Counted from the first letter of the stretch, positions 1 through 7,636 are shown. The stretch: 36,375 bases of DNA from Anaerolineaceae bacterium (GCA_900299355.1 OMJR01000125.1:1-36375), one strand, 5' to 3'. The notes: generated from the letters alone by a model not told the origin. Translations and numbers: made by a program.

Positions 1-39
1 ACTCAGGCGTTGGTGGACCAGCTTGTCTTCTGCTTTCAT
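1..39 (-). CDS. 5' end of a gene running off the window; possible IS481-type transposase
   Basis: Only 13 codons are visible (MKAEDKLVHQRLS), starting at an ATG at 39 on the minus strand. A good ribosome binding site (AAGGAGA) lies about 7 nt upstream, so this looks like a real start. The KLVHQRLS pattern resembles the N-terminus of helix-turn-helix/IS481-family transposases as I remember them, but 13 residues cannot prove a family. The rest of the gene lies outside the window. Confidence 0.4.
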   Translation of the reverse strand, partial: MKAEDKLVHQRLS

Positions 40-61
40 GGTTGTCTCTCCTTGGTGGCAA

Positions 62-77
62 TAACACCATTGTGTTA
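62..77. promoter_or_regulatory. small inverted repeat upstream of the partial gene
   Basis: TAACAC-catt-GTGTTA is a perfect 6-bp-arm inverted repeat just upstream of the partial minus-strand gene. It could be an operator. A palindromic TACATGTA follows at about 95-102. Nothing else supports a function. Confidence 0.25.
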
Positions 78-107
78 GGAGAGAAACTTAGTTGTACATG
101 TAAACCG

Positions 108-926
108 TTAGGCGGGCAGCAAAGCCGCCAGCAGGGCGACCCATAAGGGCAGCAAATCCAACCCACCGGTGGAGCTGCCAAAAGTGGTCAGTAGGCTAAT
201 CCCCAGCGCCAGGACTACGGCGGCCAGCAGCCGGCGGCGGTTGAAGTCGCCCCCGCGATCATCGGGGCCCAGATCGCGGCGAGGCAGGCGCCAAAGCCAA
301 ATCAGGAAAAAGGTCAACGTGATCCCGGCAGCCCACAGGATCGGCGGCTCGGGTGTCTGCCAAGCCGGCCAGTCGCTGCGCCACCAGGTGACGAGGGCCG
401 CCGACCAGGCGAGGGCGGCGAAGGCCAGGTTTTCGGCCCGGTCGGTAAAGACTGCATCCAATATGAAAGCCAGCGCGGCGGCGATACCCAGCCAGCCATT
501 GCCGCTGACTAGCAGAGCCAGCACGGCGCCCAGCAGCAGCACGCTGCGATCGGCGCGCACCAGGCGCAGCCCGGCGGCGCGGTTGACCAGGCGCAGCAGC
601 AAGAGCATCAGTACCGACCCGGCAAAGGCGACTGGTCCCCAGGCGATCGCCGAGCCGCCCGCCACCAGGGCCGCCAGCCAGCCCGTCCATGGGCGCGGTG
701 GATCCAACTCGCGGGCTAACACCCAGGCCACAAAGGCGGCGCCCCCGCTGTTCAGGCCGCTGAACACGGCCGCCATCAGCCCTTCGCCAGCCAGCAAGCT
801 GAGCAGCCCGGCGAGCACGCCAACAGCTAGTGTGATTCCGGCGATTAGGCGGTGGGCCGGGTAACGGAAACTAAACTCGCGGCCCAGACCCGAGCGGACA
901 ATCGATGTATTTTTAGATGAACTCAT
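108..926 (-). CDS. multi-pass membrane protein of unknown function
   Basis: This 272-residue protein is dominated by hydrophobic segments rich in Leu, Ala and Trp, consistent with about eight to nine membrane helices separated by short Arg/Asp-containing loops. The N-terminus (MSSSKNTSIVR) is short and polar. I recognise no catalytic motif or named family. The ATG at 926 has no Shine-Dalgarno sequence but lies 9 bp after an extended -10 box (TGCTATAAT), which suggests a very short or absent leader. It is transcribed alone: a strong terminator (957-987) separates it from the upstream gene. The + strand ORF opposite it is an Arg/Ser/Pro-rich shadow. Confidence 0.75.
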   Translation of the reverse strand: MSSSKNTSIVRSGLGREFSFRYPAHRLIAGITLAVGVLAGLLSLLAGEGLMAAVFSGLNSGGAAFVAWVLARELDPPRPWTGWLAALVAGGSAIAWGPVAFAGSVLMLLLLRLVNRAAGLRLVRADRSVLLLGAVLALLVSGNGWLGIAAALAFILDAVFTDRAENLAFAALAWSAALVTWWRSDWPAWQTPEPPILWAAGITLTFFLIWLWRLPRRDLGPDDRGGDFNRRRLLAAVVLALGISLLTTFGSSTGGLDLLPLWVALLAALLPA

Positions 927-935
927 AGCGTGGCG

Positions 936-941
936 ATTATA
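936..941 (-). promoter_or_regulatory. -10 box of the 108-926 membrane gene
   Basis: The minus strand reads TGCTATAAT, then 9 nt, then ATG. With a start site about 7 nt past the box, the leader would be 0-3 nt. No convincing -35 is present. Confidence 0.5.
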
Positions 942-956
942 GCATTGAGATTAAAC

Positions 957-987
957 AAAAACGCCGCCCGATAAGAGCGGCGTTTTT
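957..987. terminator. bidirectional Rho-independent terminator
   Basis: AAAAACGCCGC and GCGGCGTTTTT form an 11-bp stem with a short loop (CGCCGC core, A5 and T5 flanks). It lies directly after the stop of the minus-strand 1003-1407 gene. The A and T tracts allow it to work in both directions. Confidence 0.85.
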
Positions 988-1002
988 GTAGCTCGGCGTG
1001 GG

Positions 1003-1407
1003 TTATTCGCGGGTAAACCAGCCGATGATGGTGCGGATGGCCACTGCCAGGACGGCGACGCCAAGGAAGTTGCCCAACTCGGAGAGGGTGTCGATTACTC
1101 CGGTAGCGAGGCTGGGCGGCAAATCGCCCAGCAATTGGGCGAAAAAGAGCACGGCCAGCGTGATCAAAATGAATTCGGTTTCCTCACCTTCGGGGATGAA
1201 GATCCAACCGCCAACCAGGGCGAGCAGGATAAGCAACCAGGTGACCCACTCGCTGATGCTGGCGGCGGGCACGATGCCGATGATGACGGCCAGCACAATA
1301 CCGGCCAGGAACATGTTTTTGCCTACGGTCTTAATTTCCACGGTGTTTCCTTTTTTGGTCTGGGTGCTCGATTTGCTGCTGCTTTTCTTGGGCTTGGCTT
1401 CCGCCAT
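1003..1407 (-). CDS. small integral membrane protein with a Lys/Ser-rich cytoplasmic N-terminus
   Basis: I place the start at ATG 1407, because GGAGG lies 5 nt upstream; the longer ORF-track version begins at a TTG inside that site. The 134-residue product has a basic Ser/Lys-rich stretch (about residues 1-22) and then four hydrophobic segments (roughly 32-50, 54-71, 79-96 and 112-131). The last ends in a short charged tail (GWFTRE). No family is recognised. It begins 12 nt after the stop of the 47-residue membrane protein gene, so the two form a short operon that ends at the 957-987 terminator. Confidence 0.7.
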   Translation of the reverse strand: MAEAKPKKSSSKSSTQTKKGNTVEIKTVGKNMFLAGIVLAVIIGIVPAASISEWVTWLLILLALVGGWIFIPEGEETEFILITLAVLFFAQLLGDLPPSLATGVIDTLSELGNFLGVAVLAVAIRTIIGWFTRE

Positions 1408-1419
1408 GGCCACCTCCAA

Positions 1420-1563
1420 TTAGATAAAACGAAAGATCAACAGGATGAGGATAATGGGCAGGATTAGATTGAGCAAGCCATTTCGGCCACGAAAGTTCAG
1501 GCCGCGGGTGGGGATCACCCCCAGTAAGATCAAAACGATCACGACAAGCAAAATGGTTTCCAT
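1420..1563 (-). CDS. 47-residue small membrane protein, DUF3309-like
   Basis: This gene is too short for the ORF track. It starts at ATG 1563 with GAGG 7 nt upstream and stops at TAA 1420. The product begins METILLVVIVLILLGVIPTRG and ends with a second hydrophobic stretch (NLILPIILILLIFRFI). The two-segment layout with a central Pro-Thr/Gly-Arg turn resembles DUF3309-type small membrane proteins. That family call is from memory and tentative. It is the first gene of an operon with the 134-residue membrane protein, 12 nt apart. Confidence 0.65.
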   Translation of the reverse strand: METILLVVIVLILLGVIPTRGLNFRGRNGLLNLILPIILILLIFRFI

Positions 1564-1678
1564 AGCATCCTCGCTTCTTAGAACCCAATGAGGCAGGGCG
1601 GGTTACGAGTTTTGATTGACCTTGCAACTATATCAAGTTGAAACGATTAAAATGGTCGCAGACCTGGAGGCTTGAACG

Positions 1679-2242
1679 ATGATTGAGATCTTTCCGTTAT
1701 CACCTGAGCGCATGGATGATATGACCACCTTGTTTGACGGCCAGGCGATGACCGGGGATTGCTGGTGCATGTGGTGGCTGATTCCGATGAAAGCTTTCCA
1801 CGAAGCCGGCGCGGCGGGCAACAAGGCCGCCTTCAAGGACGTGGCGCACGCCAGCGAGGAACCGATGGGCTTGCTGGCCTACAAGCATGGCAAAGCGGTG
1901 GGTTGGTGCGCCGTCGGTCCACGGGAGCGCTACGCGCGCGCCATCAAGACGCCGACCTACCGCGGGGCGGATTTAGAAGAAGAAGGGGTGTGGCTGGCGC
2001 CCTGTTTCTACATTCTGCCGGAGGTGCGCGGCGAAGGCGTGGCCACCGCATTGCTGAAGGCCGCCGTCGAACTGGCTCAGCAGCACGGCGCCAGCGCTCT
2101 GGAGGGTTTTCCCTATGAGGGCGACAAGCGCCGCAGCGGCGGCAGCATCCAGGTGGGGGTGGAGAGTTTGTTCAATGCTTGCGGCTTTGAGCGCCTGCGT
2201 AAATCGTCCGGCAGCCGGGTGATTATGCGTAAAGAGGTCTGA
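1679..2242 (+). CDS. GNAT-family N-acetyltransferase
   Basis: This 187-residue protein carries the acetyl-CoA-binding motif A of GNAT enzymes (PEVRGEGVATALL, about residues 115-126), preceded by the predicted beta-4 strand (CFYILPEV). The N-terminal half has a Trp/Cys-rich patch (DCWCMWWL, about 27-34), typical of a subgroup of small GNATs whose substrates are unknown. The GGAGG before ATG 1679 supports the start. Its stop lies 2 nt from the stop of the converging flavoprotein gene. It probably transfers an acetyl group to a small-molecule or protein amine in the cytosol. The substrate cannot be told from sequence. Confidence 0.85.
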   Translation: MIEIFPLSPERMDDMTTLFDGQAMTGDCWCMWWLIPMKAFHEAGAAGNKAAFKDVAHASEEPMGLLAYKHGKAVGWCAVGPRERYARAIKTPTYRGADLEEEGVWLAPCFYILPEVRGEGVATALLKAAVELAQQHGASALEGFPYEGDKRRSGGSIQVGVESLFNACGFERLRKSSGSRVIMRKEV

Positions 2243-2244
2243 GC

Positions 2245-3423
2245 TTATTTGCGTGGGGCGTAGCGCGAGGCTTCTTTAGACAGCTGTGCATCGCGCCAGG
2301 CAAAGCGGCGGGTGTAATCGCTGGACTGGCCTTCCAGCACATCAGCGGTTACCGGCCCGAGCATGGGGGTGAACTTGAAGGCGTGGCCGCTGCCGCCGGT
2401 ACTGATAAGTAATCCCCACCGCTGGGGATGATAATCAATCCAGAAATCGCCATCGGCGGTATCGCAATAGAAGCATAAACGCTCATAGGTCTTGGGCGCG
2501 GACGCCACGGACTTTAACGATTCGGCAAAGAAGGCCCGGAAGCGTTCCTCGGTGCCGGCCGGCATGCGCCGTTCGCCGCTGGGGTCCATCGCCCACCCCG
2601 GGCCGTGGTTGGCGACCTTGACGGTGCCATCCGCCTGGGCGGGGAAACCGTACCAGCCGGTCTGCTCCACGTCGGCGGTCCAGACCGGGAAGGCCGGCGG
2701 GCGCAAGGCATCCGGATGCTCAGGCATGAAGTGCATCACCGGTTGGGCCACCGGCCACATGTATTCGCTGAGTTCGGGCAGCAACTGGGCGGTCCAGGCG
2801 CCGGCGGCCAGTACGACCACATCGGCGTGATAACGATCTCCCTTGCGGGTCTGCACGCCGGTTACGCGGCCATCGCTTTCGATGAGTTTGGCAAAGGCTG
2901 CGCCGGGCACCAGGCTGACGCCTTCGCGTTCGGCTTGCTGCGCCAGCAGGGTAACGACGCGGCCGCTGGGCGACCAGCCGCCTTGTGGGTTGTAGTAACC
3001 TTCGGGATAGTGCTCAGCCGTCCAGGCTGGAAAATGTTCGGCCAGGCTGGCGCTATCCAGGCGCTGAGTGGCGTGGCCGCGGGTGGCCAGCACTTGCAGG
3101 CTTTTGTGTTCAAAGGATGCGGGGGTCAACGGCTTGCGCGACAGATAGAGCACGCCGGTTTCGTGATAGACCGCTTCGCCAAACTCCTCGCTCCACTGTT
3201 TCCAGAGGGCAATCGAGTCTTCGGCCAGGCGGGTGTAGAGTTCGTCGCTGCCGTAATCCAGGCGTACGACCTTGCTGATGTCGGTGGAGGCGGCGTCGGG
3301 GTGCGGCAGCGGGCCGGGGTCCAGCACGGTGACGCCATGGCCGCGGCGGCGCAATTCCAGGGCGCTGCTCAGGCCAAAGGCGCCGCCACCAACGATGAGG
3401 ACGGATGATGTTGGGGCAGGCAT
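2245..3423 (-). CDS. FAD-dependent amine oxidoreductase (MSOX/SolA/fructosyl-amine-oxidase-like, DAO family)
   Basis: The 392-residue protein has a Rossmann FAD motif (VGGGAFG, residues 11-17) with Asp35 ending the second strand (VTVLD). It also has the family stretch TDISKVVRLDYG (47-58), seen in monomeric sarcosine oxidases and fructosyl-amine oxidases, and a C-terminal FAD contact (STGGSGHAFKF, 341-351). Cys317 in RLCFYCDT aligns with the cysteine that binds FAD covalently in MSOX. It likely oxidises a secondary amine or N-substituted amino acid, releasing hydrogen peroxide, in the cytosol. The substrate is unknown. The start lies 6 bp downstream of TATAAT, so the mRNA is probably leaderless. 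Confidence 0.88.
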   Translation of the reverse strand: MPAPTSSVLIVGGGAFGLSSALELRRRGHGVTVLDPGPLPHPDAASTDISKVVRLDYGSDELYTRLAEDSIALWKQWSEEFGEAVYHETGVLYLSRKPLTPASFEHKSLQVLATRGHATQRLDSASLAEHFPAWTAEHYPEGYYNPQGGWSPSGRVVTLLAQQAEREGVSLVPGAAFAKLIESDGRVTGVQTRKGDRYHADVVVLAAGAWTAQLLPELSEYMWPVAQPVMHFMPEHPDALRPPAFPVWTADVEQTGWYGFPAQADGTVKVANHGPGWAMDPSGERRMPAGTEERFRAFFAESLKSVASAPKTYERLCFYCDTADGDFWIDYHPQRWGLLISTGGSGHAFKFTPMLGPVTADVLEGQSSDYTRRFAWRDAQLSKEASRYAPRK

Positions 3424-3429
3424 GTGGAC

Positions 3430-3435
3430 ATTATA
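3430..3435 (-). promoter_or_regulatory. -10 box for a leaderless flavoprotein mRNA
   Basis: The minus strand reads TATAAT-GTCCAC-ATG. The 6-bp spacing puts transcription start at or next to the ATG. No Shine-Dalgarno and no good -35 are present. Confidence 0.55.
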
Positions 3436-3438
3436 GAT

Positions 3439-3511
3439 GGAGAAAGGGGAAGGGGAAAGGAGAAGGGAGAAAGGTCAGGAAGGGTAATTGGTAACTAGTA
3501 ATTGGAAACTG
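3439..3511 (+). repeat. degenerate heptanucleotide tandem array
   Basis: The sequence splits cleanly into 7-nt units: GGAGAAA GGGGAAG GGGAAAG GAGAAGG GAGAAAG GTCAGGA AGGGTAA TTGGTAA CTAGTAA TTGGAAA. Purine and A positions stay in register for ten units. It resembles the short tandemly repeated repetitive (STRR) heptamers described in cyanobacteria. Confidence 0.75.
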
Positions 3512-3532
3512 AAGCTGCCGAACTGAAGGGAA

Positions 3533-3580
3533 AGCCTTGAAGCCATTACCATTTACCAGTTACTAATTACTAGCCTTGAA
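3533..3580 (-). repeat. inverted heptad block flanked by 9-bp direct repeats
   Basis: On the minus strand this reads CTAGTAA TTAGTAA CTGGTAA ATGGTAA, four heptads inverted relative to the 3439-3511 array. It is bracketed by AGCCTTGAA at 3533-3541 and again at 3572-3580, which looks like a target-site duplication. The block overlaps the 3' end of the DUF1684 gene and supplies its stop codon. Confidence 0.65.
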
Positions 3581-4075
3581 ATTCTTCTCTCCGGCTGGGA
3601 TGGCGACCTTGAGGCGATTTTCGCCGGGGGGCAGGGGGCAGTTCCAATTCTCGTTATAGGCGCAGTAGGGGTTGTAGGCTTCGTTGAAGTCAATCAGGAA
3701 GCTACCGTCCTCCTGCTGCTCCGGGTCCAGATAGCGGCCGGCGCCATAGGTTTCGTTGCCAGCGTTGGCATCCACAAAGGGCAGGAAGTAACCATGCGGG
3801 CTGGCGAAGAGCGTCAGTTCGACCTGCTGGCCGTACACCGGGAAGCTGAAGCGGCCGTAGCGTTTGTAGGTTTTGATGTCGCCGGTGCTGGTGGTCAGGT
3901 CGACCAGCTCCTGGTCTTCGTAGGGTTCGATATCAATTTCAAAGCGCAGGGCCTCATTCTCCGGATAGTAGTTGAGACCCTCGAAAGATTCCTTTTGTTC
4001 CTGCTCCAACGGGCTGTGAGCGTCGTTGGCGAAGAATTCATCTTTGAACTTGCGAGCTTGTTCCAATTCAGTCAT
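3563..4075 (-). CDS. DUF1684 family protein
   Basis: The 170-residue protein begins MTELEQARKFKDEFF. AGAGGTG 5 nt before ATG 4075 fixes this start rather than the upstream TTG in the ORF track. The N-terminal RKFKDEFF...SPLEQEQ, the Phe/Tyr-rich core (GRFSFPVYGQ) and the C-terminal DFNEAYNPYCAYN...CPLPPGENRL block match the DUF1684 family, whose biochemical role is not established. There is no signal peptide, so it is predicted cytosolic. Its last codons (KASN-stop) lie in the heptad repeat block, so the original C-terminus may have been replaced. The gene stands alone between the flavoprotein and ubiA-like genes. Confidence 0.82.
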   Translation of the reverse strand: MTELEQARKFKDEFFANDAHSPLEQEQKESFEGLNYYPENEALRFEIDIEPYEDQELVDLTTSTGDIKTYKRYGRFSFPVYGQQVELTLFASPHGYFLPFVDANAGNETYGAGRYLDPEQQEDGSFLIDFNEAYNPYCAYNENWNCPLPPGENRLKVAIPAGEKNFKASN

Positions 4076-4126
4076 AGTGCACCTCTTCAATCAGGACGGC
4101 CTGGCGGCGGCACTCCTTACAACGCA

Positions 4127-4158
4127 AACGGGCGCGGCCTTGTTGCGCCGCGCCCGTT
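4127..4158 (-). terminator. hairpin terminator after the ubiA-like gene
   Basis: AACGGGCGCGGC and GCCGCGCCCGTT form a perfect 12-bp GC-rich stem with an 8-nt loop, 18 nt past the ubiA-like stop. The T tract is weak, so it may need a factor or only stabilise the RNA. Confidence 0.6.
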
Positions 4159-4176
4159 GAATTTAAGCCATTGTGC

Positions 4177-5389
4177 TTAGAACAGGTTAGTGATGAAGGG
4201 GCTGGTGATATTCAGCCAGTTGAGCACATAGGGGGTGGCGATGTTCAAGAGCAGGCCGATGACGAAGAATTCGCCCGCCTGGCGGTTGAAGTGCATCGCC
4301 CAACCCACGTACCACAGCGGCCAAACGGTCCAGCCTTCGGGGGCTTTCTTGGGCTTGGGCTCGCTGTAGACCTTCCAGGTTTCGCGCAAGCGGCCGACGG
4401 CCAGGAAGGTGAGCAGGATCCAGGGGCCGGTGTAACCCAGCACAACCAGGGCGATAATGATCACATAGAAGAGGATGAAGCTGATCTTGTTGAGCACCTT
4501 GGAGCGCTCAGCGCCCAGCAGCACCGGCACCGACTTCACGCCGATCTTCTTGTCCGGGTCGATCTTGTCGATGTGCTTGCCGACCAGCACCGAAGCGACG
4601 ATCAAGCCGTAGGGCAGGGTCAGCAACCACAAGGCGGGGGTCAGGGCAGCGCCGGCGGCGTAAGCCGTGCCGCCAATCATCAGCGGACCCCACACGATCA
4701 GGGCGGTCAATTCGCCCAGGCCGTACTTCTTGAGGATCGTGGTGTAGGTCAGGCTGAGCAGCAGGCCGCCAACCGCGAAGCCAATGATCGCCGGGCCGCG
4801 CACGTTGAAGATCACCAGCATGATTGCCAGATCCACAATGTTGAGCAGCAGCGCGGCAAAGAGCAGGCCGTTGGGCGTGGTCAGGCCGCCCAGCAGCGGG
4901 TGGGTGCTGTACTGCGCGCGGGGATAATCCTCGGTGTCCACGCCCTGGCGCACATCGCTCCAGTCGTTGAGGATGTTGTTGGACGCGTGGGCAATCACAA
5001 CCCCGATCACGGAAAGAATGCCCAGCAGCCAAGTTCACCGTGCCTTGCTCAGCGGCGATCAGCAGGCCGATCATGCCGGAAGTCAGCGACATGGAGAATA
5101 CGCAGGCGCGCGAGATCACCAGCCAGCGGGTCACGCCGTCCGCGATCTCAATCTGGGGCACGTTGCAGCCATCAATGGCCATCTTCCAGCGGCGGAAGAG
5201 TTGCAGATCAATGGCCATCGGGCGGCCTACATACAGGGTGGACACTTGCTGGTCGTGCAGGGCTTTCACCAAGCCGGCGTATTGGTGGCCGGCCCCGCGC
5301 TGATTTGGGAAGGCGGCAACGGCCTGACCTATCGGCTTGAGTCCGACCGCCCACTGGACCAACTTATCCGTATCGCCGAATCGATACAA
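4177..5389 (-). pseudogene. UbiA-family prenyltransferase, interrupted by a +1 frameshift
   Basis: The intact 3' part (ORF to about 5010) contains the first Asp-rich motif of UbiA enzymes (NNILNDWSDVRQGVD) and a second Asp-rich region (DKIDPDKKIGVKS) among several membrane helices. UbiA proteins attach polyprenyl chains to aromatic or lipid-quinone precursors in the membrane. The N-terminal segment (for example RWLVISRACVFSMSL, the expected first helix) lies in another frame of the overlapping ORF 4508-5389. Removing one G:C pair at about 5029-5030 joins them as VNLLLGILSVIGVV. The start is uncertain: TTG 5389 is the most upstream option and ATG 5218 is an alternative. The shift may be a sequence error rather than true decay. 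Confidence 0.8.
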
Positions 5390-5400
5390 TAGGAGTGATG

Positions 5401-6015
5401 ATGACCTTCAAAAGGATAGTAACCTTCGTGCTGTTGGCAGTTGCCTTGCTGGCGCTAAGCGCGGTAAGCGCCGTGGCGAAGGGGCCACCCGGATATATCG
5501 ACTTTGAAGTACCCGGCATGTGGCGCAACTTCCGCTTGGAAAAACCGGACGTGCCGATGGAACTGAGCATGGGCCAATTCTCAGATTTTTTGTCACCGGT
5601 GGAAGGCCCCGATAACCTGGGCGCTGGTTTTATCATGACCCGCGGCTGGTTTGATGAGGATGGCGAAGCAGTGCCCTGGGACCGGCTGTTCTTCTTTGCT
5701 AATCTGGATGGCGACCTTGGCTATGTCTACTACTTTGGGTTGGTCAACGGCAGCAGCGAATATGATGGGCGCTGGTTCCAGGTGTCTGCGGAAGGGCAGG
5801 CGAAGTTAATTGAAGTGCTCAACGAGGAAGGTGTGCACTTTGCCGGCCTGAATCCGGGGGAATACTACACCTTTGGTGAGGGGCGATCAGCCATGGCTAC
5901 TGATCCCGTGGTGGAGGAAAGTGCGCTGGAGGTGGCTGGTCTGCCAACCGCCATGGGCGCGCTGGCCCTGGCTGGTCTTGGCCTGTGGTGGGTCTCCCGC
6001 GCTAAGCGTGACTAG
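5401..6015 (+). CDS. secreted or surface protein with signal peptide and C-terminal membrane anchor
   Basis: AGGAG at 5391-5395 sits 5 nt before ATG 5401, giving 204 residues. Residues 1-26 are a typical signal peptide (basic start, Leu/Val core, AVSAVAKG). The central part is acidic and aromatic, with no family I recognise. The C-terminus has LPTAMG, a hydrophobic helix (ALALAGLGLWWV) and a basic tail (SRAKRD), an LPXTG-like or PEP-CTERM-like layout. It is probably exported and held in the envelope. A sorting role for LPTAMG is only inference. The promoter must overlap the 5' end of the divergent ubiA-like gene, 11 nt away. A strong terminator follows. Confidence 0.7.
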   Translation: MTFKRIVTFVLLAVALLALSAVSAVAKGPPGYIDFEVPGMWRNFRLEKPDVPMELSMGQFSDFLSPVEGPDNLGAGFIMTRGWFDEDGEAVPWDRLFFFANLDGDLGYVYYFGLVNGSSEYDGRWFQVSAEGQAKLIEVLNEEGVHFAGLNPGEYYTFGEGRSAMATDPVVEESALEVAGLPTAMGALALAGLGLWWVSRAKRD

Positions 6016-6016
6016 C

Positions 6017-6052
6017 AAAAAAAGCGGGCGAGATATCTCGCCCACTTTTTGC
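6017..6052. terminator. bidirectional Rho-independent terminator between convergent genes
   Basis: GGGCGAGAT and ATCTCGCCC form a perfect palindromic core flanked by A7GC and ACT5. It sits between the stop of the + strand surface-protein gene and the stop of the minus-strand LiaF-like operon and can serve both. Confidence 0.85.
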
Positions 6053-6068
6053 TTAAGTAATGGAGCGG

Positions 6069-6728
6069 CTAAGCGCGTCGCCACACCGCCTGGACCAGGA
6101 AATAGCCGCCAACCAGAATCAGCAGGCTGGGCCAGACCACTTCCCAATTGGCCAGCTCGCCGAGGTTGATATAGAGCCCGAAACCGATTAGGAAGATGGC
6201 TGGGAAGATGCCCCAGCTCATCCGCTCCCCATTGACGCGGATGAAGCTGAGCGCGAGGAAAGTGAGGCCCATGCCCAGGAAGAGCACGCCGCCGCCATCA
6301 ATCGGCGAGTTACCCAGCACATCGTCCACCACTGTTACCGCGGCGAGCGAGTACATCACCCCGGCGGGGATGATTGCCCACCAGTTGATGCTGTTGCGCA
6401 GGTAGGCCAGCAGGAAGGCGGTGCCCAGGAAGATAAATAACACTGCGCCGCCAATCGCACGGCCTACTGCGGGCAGGAAGAGGTTCAGCAAGCCTTCCAC
6501 CGCAAAAGCAGCCAGCACAAAAGCGATCAGGGCCAGCCACCAACTATCTAGGTCTTCCCGGTAGCGGCCATAGAAGTTCAGCGCTCCGAGTGCGAAAAGG
6601 CCGGTGAAGATCGCGTCGCCGGCGCCGCCGCCGAGGTAGCCGAGTTGTTGCAGCAGGATCAGCACGCCGGCCGCAATAAGCAGCGTGCCGAAGATTGTGC
6701 GTGAATTTTGTGTGATTTGTTTAATCAT
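6069..6728 (-). CDS. LiaI/LiaF-like (DUF5668-type) membrane protein, paralogue of the 7637-8281 product
   Basis: This 219-residue, almost entirely hydrophobic protein is predicted to have about seven to eight membrane helices. Its N-terminal segment (TIFGTLLIAAGVLILLQQLGYL) follows the DUF5668/LiaI pattern of a hairpin with 'GxLLLxxGxxxLL'. It aligns along its length with the 214-residue protein at 7637-8281: both have a central INWWAIIP/MWWALIPGGV segment and a VNGERM/VDGERMNW-IFPA segment. It is the last gene of a three-gene leftward operon ending at the 6017-6052 terminator. LiaF-type proteins modulate cell-envelope-stress two-component systems in Firmicutes. No kinase or regulator gene is visible here. 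Confidence 0.7.
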   Translation of the reverse strand: MIKQITQNSRTIFGTLLIAAGVLILLQQLGYLGGGAGDAIFTGLFALGALNFYGRYREDLDSWWLALIAFVLAAFAVEGLLNLFLPAVGRAIGGAVLFIFLGTAFLLAYLRNSINWWAIIPAGVMYSLAAVTVVDDVLGNSPIDGGGVLFLGMGLTFLALSFIRVNGERMSWGIFPAIFLIGFGLYINLGELANWEVVWPSLLILVGGYFLVQAVWRRA

Positions 6729-6753
6729 GGTTGCTCCAAACGAGTGTCTGAGA

Positions 6754-7545
6754 TTAGCTAATGCGCACCGAACTCATGCCGGTGTCGATCTCAATCTGGG
6801 CTTTGTTGGCGGCGCTTTCGTAATCGGGGGAGGTGTAGTGCTTGCCATTGCGCGGGAAACGGGTGGTGTTGATCGCGATATCGGCCATGCCGGAGGACAC
6901 GCGGATGTCGGCCGCTACACCCTCGGGGACTTCGATCTCGATTGAGGAGGCACCCGAATCGATATCCACATGAGTGAAGCCCGCCTTAGCCGGCAGCACC
7001 AGCTTGGTGGAGGAAGCGCCGGTCTCCAGACGGAAATCTTTTACCTGCAGGTCGCGCAGGTCCAGCTCATTGCTGTTGGCCCCGGATTGCAGGCGCAAAC
7101 TGATCGGCACCTGGTCGGTGAGGCCGAAATCCCAGCGCAGCGGGCCGCCGCCCCACATCCACGGAAAGGCCATCCAGGCCTCCGAACTGGTGCTGATCTT
7201 CAAGATCGCTTTTCCCTTGCTTTGGCGGCTGTGGATGTCCACAGCGCTGAAATCGCCTTCGACCAGTTGGCCGAACGGGGCGGGACCGCGCAGGATGAGC
7301 TGGCCAGCGCCGTGTTCGATGCTGACGTTGGCTTGGCTGGCGTCTTCCAGCGGGAGGGCAATGTGCTCCATGTCCGCCGTTGCGCCACCCAGGCGCGGCC
7401 CGAGCAAGACAAAGATGCCCAAGAGAATAAGCAGGAAAGGCCAGATCATCGCGAAGTTGAAATCGATCAGGCCCAGGTTGTCAGCCAGGAAGAGGCCGCC
7501 GACACCGATCAGTACCAGGCCCCAGAACAATCTCCATGTTGTCAT
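6754..7545 (-). CDS. LiaF-like protein: two-helix DUF5668 N-terminus plus beta-helical C-terminal domain
   Basis: The 263-residue protein opens with two membrane helices (RLFWGLVLIGVGGLFLADN and MIWPFLLILLGIFVLLG, residues 4-50) in DUF5668 style. Residues of about 60-263 form a soluble region of repeated short beta-strands (ANVSIEHGAGQLIL, LRLQSGANSNELDL, FRLETGASSTKLVL, VDIDSGASSIEIEV, IEIDTGMSSVRIS). Regular Gly-Ala/Met-Ser turns mark a beta-helix or toastrack-like fold as in LiaF and DUF4097 proteins. It lies between two homologous polytopic proteins in one operon. The function is probably envelope sensing or scaffolding; this is inferred from the fold only. Confidence 0.78.
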   Translation of the reverse strand: MTTWRLFWGLVLIGVGGLFLADNLGLIDFNFAMIWPFLLILLGIFVLLGPRLGGATADMEHIALPLEDASQANVSIEHGAGQLILRGPAPFGQLVEGDFSAVDIHSRQSKGKAILKISTSSEAWMAFPWMWGGGPLRWDFGLTDQVPISLRLQSGANSNELDLRDLQVKDFRLETGASSTKLVLPAKAGFTHVDIDSGASSIEIEVPEGVAADIRVSSGMADIAINTTRFPRNGKHYTSPDYESAANKAQIEIDTGMSSVRIS

Positions 7546-7636
7546 ATCAAACTCCTAGATCCCAAACCTGAAGAGGAAATCCACATTGATTATAGGGCTT
7601 GCCCAGCAACGGCCCAGTGTCAGATGTCCGCTGTGC

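Noticed and set aside
3439-3580. CRISPR array
   Set aside because: Units are 7 nt with no spacers and no cas genes are present.
4171-5340. 389-residue + strand ORF opposite the ubiA-like gene
   Set aside because: Gln/His/Gly-rich shadow; the opposite strand has UbiA motifs.
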